A stretch of 64,000 nt of DNA from Pleurotus ostreatus/Saccharomyces cerevisiae fusant (lineage: Eukaryota; Opisthokonta). The translations under genes were made by a program, and so were the position numbers. Below are positions 57,304 through 64,000 of this stretch, in pieces (the stretch's first letter is position 1; each line of letters starts with the position of its first letter). The stretch covers positions 62,001-126,000 of the forward strand of contig JAMQCK010000048.1 of assembly GCA_024196135.1 (NCBI GenBank), written 5' to 3'. The notes beneath the pieces are model-generated. The model did not search any database and was not told the DNA's origin. It saw nothing but the letters and a program-made list of their open reading frames with translations.

Positions 57304-59091
57304 ATGGACACGGCGGAGGAGGATTCCAGTCCTCCGATACTCTCTTTCCCCTTCGGTAGAACACCCGACGAATGGGAAGTCCATACGATTCCTTCCGGGG
57401 TTAGCTTGCTCTCCTCCAGCCACACAGCCCCTGAGAACGCGCTTGAAGACTCTCCCCCAGAGCGCTCGGTTCAAGAGGCCGTACTGTACGAGATTAAGTC
57501 AGAGAACACGCCGCTCCAGATCAAGACCGAAGACTCACCCGAAGGACGCTCGCTCAAGGGCTCCACCTACTTCTACAACCGCGCCGCCCGCATCATCACG
57601 ACTGACGACATCCGGCAGGCCGATGTCCGTGCGCGCGTCCGCCAGGCGTGCGGTGGTCTGGGGGGACTTCTTGCCCCGCCGCCACCGTTGCCGAAGAGGT
57701 CGCCGACGGTGGCGAGGCCGCCCATTAGGGGCCGCGCCAGAGCGTCCACTACTCTGGCGAGAGCTAGCAGTCCCTACGAGCGAGTCGCCAGTTCGTCCAC
57801 CCGGCAGCGCTCGAGCTCGTATACCGGCGGGTTGCTCGCCGGTGGGTCCTCCATGTCGACAGACCGCACTCCGTCCCCGATGTCCGGACCCAGTACGGGC
57901 GGCAGGCCAATCTCTAGAGCGTCCTCCGGGTTAGTTTCCGCCGAGTCCGCTGGGTCCAATCCACTCACGAACCCGCGCTCTCCCTCGCGGAGGAGCGACT
58001 GCGATAAAATCGTCAAAGAAGGGCAGGTGAAGCGAGTTTGCTGGTGGGAGGAGAAGAAGGTGGAAAACGTTCAGCTCAACGAGGACGGCGAGCCAGGTAT
58101 GGGTTGATTACGTTTTGGACGCACTCACCAACATACTTCCGACTGCCTGCTCACCTAGTTGCCCTTATTCCCGACACGCAGAGTGAATTTTGGAAGACTC
58201 TCGCCGAGTTCCCGTGTCACCGTCCTCTGCCTGCAATGGCCGAGCACGAGCTGATGAGGGCCTACGAGGAAGGTGAGTACATAAGCTTTTTCTTGATCCA
58301 AGGGGAGAAGAGTCGGCGAGAAGAGGTCGCGAGAAGAGCGTCGGGACGATGCCAGGAAGAGCTTAGAGCGCACAACAACGGGGGCGAGCCTCACGCCAGG
58401 AGTTGAACGTGTCAAGCCGCTAGGATCAACCGCGCTAACAGGCACAAAGCGAACGTGTTCACTCACGAGTCTCACTGCGTCAACTAGCGCGTGCCAGCCG
58501 CGCCGAAGCCGTGTTGATCCTTTGGAATGAACCGCGTCAATTCTTCGCCATCCGCCCCGCCAATCCGCTCTGGCCGAGCACGTCAACCCGCTGAAGTCGG
58601 ATGCGTCAACCCACGAACCGACTCACCGATCGACCTAACCACCTCCACACACAGATAAAAACGTAAGGGCGTTGTTCGAATTTGTCCCAGAACACAGGGA
58701 GATGTTCGATGAGTTGACGGTCTTGCGAGGTGAGTCCTTCCTTCTTAGATTAGTCCGACACGGACAAGGCGATCCTGGAAGAGGTCTTTCGTGAGCTTCC
58801 GACGTACCTCCCTCAGCATCGTCAGTTGGCGCGCGCTCTCCTTGCTTCGCGCTCGAGCTTCAGCGCATGCAGACCCCACGTTCCTCCACTCCCAATCGTC
58901 CGCTTCCTACAGTCCACGGCTCACCACCCCAGCACCCACCGCTCTCAGCTGACCCCCTAGTCAATGCAAGACTGACATACCTTTCAGCGATGGCCTTCAG
59001 TAACGATGCTCAGCAAAAGCGCAGAGACAAGATCATCGCGCATCATGTGGCGGTCTTAATGGAGGCGGCGTGTTTCTTGAAGATGCGGTGA
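57304..59091 (+). CDS. Hypothetical Ser/Pro-rich protein, provisional four-exon model
   Basis: I do not recognise a family. Exons 57304-58096, 58159-58272, 58655-58729 and 58796-59091 join in frame to 425 residues. The N-terminal half is disordered with acidic and Ser-rich patches, then ADVRARVRQACGGLGGLLAPPPPLP and many RxxS sites (PLTNPRSPSRRS). The segment VKRVCWWEEKKVENVQL may be ordered. Later exons encode short helical pieces (SEFWKTLAEFP, LFEFVPEHREMFDEL) and a final helix (DAQQKRRDKIIAHHVAVLMEAACFLKM). The ATG at 57304 was chosen because the frame upstream has only GTG. The last acceptor (TTTCGTGAG) is weak, and the third intron donor side is certain only for the donor, so the C-terminus is provisional. 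Confidence 0.55.
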
Positions 59092-59632
59092 GGGAAGGAT
59101 GCGCAATGCGCAGGCGCAGGCGCGACAGACGGACGGGAATAACATCAGAGGCGTATGTGGGGAGGACGGACGTTACAACATGAGCACGTACATGTCTTTC
59201 TCGGTGGGCACTCGCGGCAGGTCCGCGGAAATAGTACCTCTTGGATAAACATGTCTGCTCAATGTCAGTGCGCCGGAGAAAAGCGTCGCGGAGCTGTTTT
59301 TGTTTGGCAACAATCATGCTCACAGCCTCTGTGAAGCTGCAGTCGAGCGTCCATGATGCTGTTCAACCCTGCACGTCAGCAGGCTAAGAAGCTCAGAGAG
59401 ACTGAGAGAGGGCGCGGAGTCGCGTAGCCAGCTGAGATATGAGCCGCTCGAGTGGGAACTTCGTCTATACCCCGAACGACGTAGAGCTTGATGGTGGTGG
59501 ATGATGGCAAGGAAGTGGACGCCACCGGTGATATCTGTGTCGGCAACTACCGAATCTCATGTGATAACAATAGCACGAGGCCGCACGGCGCTTCCATCTT
59601 GTCGAAACCAATCAGCTCTTCAGTTCGTCAAG
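59092..59632. other. Intergenic, hypothetical gene to F-box-like gene
   Basis: 541 bp with the 3' side of the hypothetical gene and the promoter of the F-box-like gene at 59633. No recognisable gene or RNA. Confidence 0.45.
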
Positions 59633-61090
59633 ATGAGCTTTCGAGTAAGTATGCGTCTGCCCATTTGCTTGAATGAGCCCTAAGCATCACTGTGACAGCA
59701 CACGACGCGCCGCTTGTCTGTGAATGAAGTCCTGGAACGCGCGACGTCCGTCGCGAACCTCGCGATGCTGCGTACATACGCCAAACCGTCTCCCGTCCAG
59801 ATCTCGGCGATAAACGAGTACACTTCCCTCTTGAAATTGAAGCTCAGATCCCTTCCCCCACACGACGCCTCCACCCGCGACAGGATCCTGGCGCAGCTGG
59901 ACATCCAGCAATCCATCCTCGCGCCCATCCGCCGCCTCCCCAAGGAGCTCTTGATCGATATTTTCTTCCGACTAGCGGACGAATCACCATTTCGTACTCT
60001 ATACGCTTCAGTCACCCTTGCGCGCGTCTGCGCCGTCTGGCGCGCAGTCGCGCACGGGCTCTCGAAGTTGTGGACAAAATTGGTAGTGAAGTCCATCAGC
60101 AACTTCGATGGGTACTGCCATCTGTTCCTCCCTTACGCCAAGGGCAGCCTACTTGATCTGAGATGTGATGACCGCGAACTTGTAGGGCGGGTGTGGGATC
60201 GCATCGAGCGGCATGCATCTCGCTGGCGCTCTATTACGCTCGAGGGTCGGCTCAGCATGCTGCCCGATCTCAAGGTCATATATCTGGAGAATCTGGAGAG
60301 ATTGGTCGTCGACGCTTATGATGAGCCTGTCTCAACGGGACTTAGCGCGCTTGACTTTGCCGTCGCGCCATGCCTTCAACACGTCGCGCTGACGCTTGAC
60401 GCGCTGCAGAGCGAGCGTCAGCTACACGTCCCCGCAATGCGGATGCTCACGTCGTTGGAGATTATCACGGAATCCCCCTTCCCCGTCACTCTTATCCTTC
60501 CTCTCTTGCGAGCGTGCGCTAACACGCTACAGTCGCTCACTCTCAAAATCCGCTTCCCCCTGGAAGGTCCCGAAGGCTCATACCCGACAAGCGCGTCTTA
60601 TACGTTCGGCATGAAGGCTCTGACCTTCCTCAGTCTCGTCGATCCTGCGTGCGCGCTGCTCGATCACATCACGGCCCCGCTCATTGAAGCCCTCATCCTG
60701 AGTAACGTGCCGACGTATGGTACGCGATCCCTGCTGGGCTTCTTGACCCGAAGTCAGGAAACACCTACTCTATTCGACCTCAGAGTCTATATTCCGGAGG
60801 AGCGAGAACCCTCCGCCTGGATTCCTTGCCTTCGACTCATGGACAACCTCAGAGACTTGCACTTTGACGCTATGCTGTCGAATGCCGAGTTCTTGGAGCA
60901 GATAGTTCGGCACACCGACAGGCCGGTACTTCTTCCTTCATTAGCATGGGTTACCATGGTCAAAATTTACATGAATCACGAGGAGCTGCGTCCCATCATC
61001 CACCGGTTGACTCGGTCAAGGCGAAAGTGCGTTTTTACCCCAGACGGCCAACCAGCGTGGCAGACCATTGGTTGGTTTGAGGAGGTATGA
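59633..61090 (+). CDS. F-box-like protein, basidiomycete type (copy 1 of 3)
   Basis: Two exons (59633-59644, 59699-61090) give 467 residues; exon 1 encodes only MSFR. The N-terminal coiled part (LERATSVANLAMLRTYAKP and a following helix) precedes ILAPIRRLPKELLIDIFFRLAD and LARVCAVWRAVAHGLSKLWTKL, the usual fungal F-box with Trp-rich end. Irregular leucine-rich repeats follow (LERLVVDAYDEP, LQHVALTLDAL, LQSLTLKIRFPLEGPEG, LTFLSLVDPACALLDHI). This architecture is one of the largest expanded families in Agaricomycetes. Probable SCF ubiquitin ligase adaptor. The start at 59633 is preferred over a downstream TTG because the tiny first exon supplies an ATG in frame. Confidence 0.88.
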
Positions 61091-61263
61091 GGGGAAATTC
61101 GGCTTGGTTGATGACCCTCCTAGTGTGCTGTATGTTATAACGCTGCATTCACTGGAATCTTGCGGCATTAGCCTCAATTTCTCACGGCCGAACATTCTCT
61201 TCACTACAAGCGTAAGTAGCTATGTCCTTTCAAGACAGAAAATCCTCGAGTAAGAGTGTTTTA

Positions 61264-62643
61264 TCAATCTTCGATGTAACTAAGTACCAAGAATGCATGC
61301 TGCCCCTCTATGGTTGTCTCCACGGCCCTGGAAACAAATACGTCCTCAACAACCCCACGCAACTCTGGATGAGCTCGCAGGATGCGCCGGATTGCAATGC
61401 CCCGTAGTGAAGGGAGCAGAGTTGGTCTATCCGCGCGTAATAGCAATCGCTCGAGGAACTCTCTGTTCGACAGTAGCTCGTCGAAGTGTAGATAATTGAG
61501 ATTGTCCATGAGCTCGAAACATGAGATCCACGGGGATAGTTCTCGTTCCTCCGCCTTATACACCCTAAATATTCGCAGGGGATGCGAGACCCGAGCTCGC
61601 ATCAGGAATCGCCGCAAGGATTGCGAGCTATACGCCGGTGCATTGCTGAGAATGAGCACCTCCATGAGTGGGGCATTGATGTGGTCCAGCAGCGCGCACG
61701 CGGGATCTACAAGCCTGAGCCTGGTGAGAGCCTTCATGTCGAACGTCTCCGATGCGTTTGTCGGATATGAACCTTCGGACCCATCTAGTGGGTAGCGAAC
61801 TTTGAGAGCGAGGGAGTGTAGCGTTCCCGCGCATTCTCGAAGTAGAGCCAGAGTATGAGTGACGGGGAACGGGGTCATCACGTCGATCTCTAGGGACGTG
61901 AGTGCCTGCGTCACTGGGACGTGTAGCTGACGCTCGCTCAACAGTGCGTCAAGCGTCAACGCAATGTGACGGAGGCATGGCGCGACAACGAAGTCGAGAA
62001 CACTGAGCTCAGAGGAGCTAGGCTCATCGTAGGCGTCGACGACTAGCCTCTCGAGATTCTCCATGTAGATGACCCTGAGATCGGGGAGCGTGCTGAGTCG
62101 GCCCTCCAGCGAGATAGAGTGCCAGCAAGATGAGTATCGCTCGACGCGGTCCCACAACGAGCGTAGGGTTTTGCGATCATCAAATCTCAAGTCCGATAGC
62201 TTCTCTTTGGTCAGGGGACGATATAGCTCGCAGTAACCATCGAAGTCGCGCACAGACTTCACGACCACCTTTGTCCATAATTCTTTGAGCCCGTGCGCGA
62301 CATCCCGCCAGATGGTACAGACTCGGGCAATGGTGGCTGCGGCATGCAGGGTACGCAAGAGTGATTCGTACGCCACAAAAAAGAAGATTTCGATAAGGAG
62401 CTCTTTAGGAAGGCGGCGAATGGGAGCGAGGACGGATTGGAATATGTCCAGTTGTGCTAGAATCTCCTTGCGAGTAGGGATGCCGTTCGGGGGAAGCAAT
62501 GCAAGTTCGTACTCCAAGCGTGCATTCAGCTCTCTGATCGCTTCGATCTGAACGTGGGTTGGCTCGAAGTATGTCCGCAGCATTGCGAGATTTGCAACAG
62601 ATGCCGCGCGTTCAAGGGCTGTTCTTGCCGATGGGTAGGGCAT
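61264..62643 (-). CDS. F-box-like protein, basidiomycete type (copy 2 of 3)
   Basis: A single exon of 459 codons, convergent with copy 1 and clearly its paralogue. ILAPIRRLPKELLIEIFFFVAYE and IARVCTIWRDVAHGLKELWTKV form the F-box. SLEGRLSTLPDLRVIYMENLERLVVDAYDEP and RYPLDGSEGSYPTNASETFDMKAL match copy 1 closely. Directly before the ATG the genome still reads CAG followed by HTT codons, the same acceptor and first residues as exon 2 of copy 1, but no in-frame ATG was found in the ancestral exon 1 position. The present start is thus an internal Met near the old exon boundary. Confidence 0.88.
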   Translation of the reverse strand: MPYPSARTALERAASVANLAMLRTYFEPTHVQIEAIRELNARLEYELALLPPNGIPTRKEILAQLDIFQSVLAPIRRLPKELLIEIFFFVAYESLLRTLHAAATIARVCTIWRDVAHGLKELWTKVVVKSVRDFDGYCELYRPLTKEKLSDLRFDDRKTLRSLWDRVERYSSCWHSISLEGRLSTLPDLRVIYMENLERLVVDAYDEPSSSELSVLDFVVAPCLRHIALTLDALLSERQLHVPVTQALTSLEIDVMTPFPVTHTLALLRECAGTLHSLALKVRYPLDGSEGSYPTNASETFDMKALTRLRLVDPACALLDHINAPLMEVLILSNAPAYSSQSLRRFLMRARVSHPLRIFRVYKAEERELSPWISCFELMDNLNYLHFDELLSNREFLERLLLRADRPTLLPSLRGIAIRRILRAHPELRGVVEDVFVSRAVETTIEGQHAFLVLSYIED

Positions 62644-63017
62644 AGTAGTATGCTGTCAGTGATCAGTAAGGCTTGCGAAATGGGTGTCAGATGGTGCTTA
62701 CCGGAATATATATGTCGTGAAGCGAGGAGTTGACTGTCTTCGACGATAACGATGACGGTGGGACGGAACCACCGTGAGGCCTCATCTCTTCGGCGATCGC
62801 CGATCACGCGGTCAGCACGTGTACTGTCTCCGCGCGATCGTTTCTGCGAGGCGTCCAACGAGCTGAATGATCGACTTCAGTACACTCCTCTCTTATATTT
62901 GACTTCGAGGTAATTGTGAGGCACAATGACATATCTTGCTCCTGGAAAGCATCTCGTGCATCTTGGCAGGAAGAGAATTCCGCCGTCGGTAACTGCACGA
63001 ATGCCAACATTGTCATC
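62644..63017. other. Intergenic, F-box-like copy 2 to tRNA-Glu
   Basis: 374 bp that includes the ancestral first-intron remnant of copy 2 (donor-like GTAAGC at about 62696-62701 on the minus strand) and its promoter. No other feature was seen. Confidence 0.45.
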
Positions 63018-63096
63018 TCGGATATGGTGTAACGGCCAACATTGCCGCCTCTCAAGATGGTGCGCGGCAGCTCGGGGTTCGATTCCCCGCATCCGA
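63018..63096 (+). tRNA. tRNA-Glu (anticodon CTC) with 8 nt intron
   Basis: 79 nt, nearly identical to the copy at 56466 outside the intron. The anticodon stem GCCGC/GCGGC encloses CTCTCA plus AGATGGTG plus C, so the intron is 8 nt and of different sequence. The acceptor 3' strand reads CATCCGA instead of TATCCGA, leaving an A:C mismatch at pair 7-66. The T arm remains perfect. It may still be expressed, but the mismatch is a sign of weaker constraint. Confidence 0.9.
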
Positions 63097-63497
63097 ATCC
63101 CTTTCTTTTTGAACAATTTGATAGAGGGTGCTTCAGGACGACGCCAGTATCCCGGTGTGTGGTATTCGAGGTGTCTCTCTAACGAAAGTGAAATACTTTA
63201 CCACACATGAAGCGTTGAGCTACATCACCTTCAAGTGGGACCACCATATGCATCCACGGGTTAGCAGCCACTGGGTACTTATTGAGGAGGAATTTCCAGC
63301 AGGTTTAGATGGGCCGAGGGTCAAACTAGCGACGATGCCGATCGTACATCATCGACATGGTGATGTAAAGAGATGCAATGCTATACCAGCTTGTACGGAT
63401 GATATTCCGTTCGTGTGTGCAGAGGTCCCATCCCCGACGGAAAATTGATACAGGAGGACGCATCGCTGCACTATATACCGTACGTCAACCATCCAAC
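63097..63497. other. Intergenic, tRNA-Glu to F-box-like copy 3
   Basis: 401 bp. A plus-strand frame at 63128-63448 crosses it but has no recognisable feature. Nothing else was seen. Confidence 0.45.
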
Positions 63498-64000
63498 CTA
63501 TGCCTTTTCCGTGATCCAGCCAATCGGCAATAAGCATTCCTGTCCTCGTATATGTGTGAATTTGGCCCTCGTCCCGCACATCCTAGCAATGATACCCTGC
63601 AGGTCGGGATTCTGATGAAATATCTCCACAATGGCGATATTCTTCAGCGATGGCAACAAGCGAGGTCGACCGGGTTCAAGGAACATTTGTTCGAGAAATA
63701 TTGGATTCGAGAGCAGTTCGTCGAAGTATAGATTTCTGAGATTGTGCATGAGCAGGAGGCAAGGTACCCAGGCGGAGACTTCTCGTTCCTCGACCGTATA
63801 GATTCTGAGTGATTCAAGATGGTGTGCGGTGTTATCCCGCTTCAAAAATCCCATCAGAGAGCGCGTGCCATAATCCGGTACATTACCGAGCACAAGCTCG
63901 TCGATGACCGGGGCAGAGATGTGATTAAGCAGGGCGCAGGCGGGATCGAAGAGCACCATGCGAGCAAGTGCTTTCATGACAAACGTCTCGGTTGCATTGG
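63498..64000 (-). CDS. F-box-like protein, C-terminal part (copy 3 of 3, truncated by window)
   Basis: The frame ends at 63498 and is open to the window edge; the start lies beyond 64000. The visible 167 residues match the C-terminal third of copies 1 and 2: MKALARMVLFDPACALLNHI, APVIDELVLGNVPDYGTRSL, YTVEEREVSAWVPCLLLMHNL, LYFDELLSNPIFLEQM and LLPSLKNIAIVEI. It is in the same orientation as copy 2 and about 850 bp away, with a tRNA-Glu between. No break is visible in the part seen. Confidence 0.85.
   Translation of the reverse strand, partial: NATETFVMKALARMVLFDPACALLNHISAPVIDELVLGNVPDYGTRSLMGFLKRDNTAHHLESLRIYTVEEREVSAWVPCLLLMHNLRNLYFDELLSNPIFLEQMFLEPGRPRLLPSLKNIAIVEIFHQNPDLQGIIARMCGTRAKFTHIRGQECLLPIGWITEKA

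Noticed and set aside
56900..57364. 154-codon minus-strand frame before the hypothetical gene
   Set aside because: It overlaps the start of the better-supported plus-strand gene and has no recognisable motif.

Overview
The window is nuclear DNA of a filamentous basidiomycete, almost certainly an Agaricomycete. It is GC-rich, its protein-coding genes carry many 45-65 bp GT-AG introns, and it has a secreted multicopper oxidase, an oligopeptide transporter, F-box families and an aegerolysin-like domain. A wood-decay order such as Polyporales is plausible but unproven. Reading frames were assembled by eye; where exon ends are given, the summed exon lengths divide by three.

Layout. 1-3.3 kb: tail of one acylaminoacyl-peptidase-like gene and a complete tandem paralogue. 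3.6-5.5 kb: divergent ribosomal protein genes eS6 and uS15 sharing a 364 bp promoter region. 5.9-7.5 kb: a disordered Ser/Arg/Pro-rich protein. 8.3-11.4 kb: spindle checkpoint BUB3 followed by replication-licensing ORC6, whose product carries a four-fold 16-residue repeat. 11.9-20.2 kb, all on the minus strand: a laccase-like multicopper oxidase, a secreted S41-family peptidase and an aldo-keto reductase.

20.8-28.2 kb is the most unusual region: five tandem plus-strand paralogues (called A-E here) of a family I do not recognise. Each has two putative zinc-binding sites with fixed spacing, an acidic Ser-rich linker with a short hydrophobic SUMO-interaction-like patch, a basic nuclear-localisation-like cluster and a C-terminal charged helix. 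Intron positions are shared. 28.3-29.2 kb is a short-chain dehydrogenase (SDR). 30.9-33.4 kb is an HMG-box regulator with a Tyr-rich tail. 35.2-40.4 kb is a two-RRM RNA-binding protein with a Gly-rich linker and poly-Gln tail.

40.9-47.5 kb holds decaying duplicates: a frameshifted F-box gene beside an intact paralogue, one intact SDR, one SDR pseudogene that has lost its catalytic Tyr, and one SDR tail relic. 47.7-50.3 kb encodes an aegerolysin-like domain fused to a transglutaminase-like Cys-His-Asp domain. 51.2-54.6 kb is an OPT-family transporter. 56.1-63.1 kb contains three tRNA-Glu genes, two of them CTC copies with different introns, among a hypothetical gene and three further F-box-like paralogues, the last cut by the window end.

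No transposon, CRISPR array or rRNA gene was recognised. Housekeeping genes (ribosomal, checkpoint, replication, RNA binding) alternate with fast-evolving lineage-specific families. I see no single pathway cluster.
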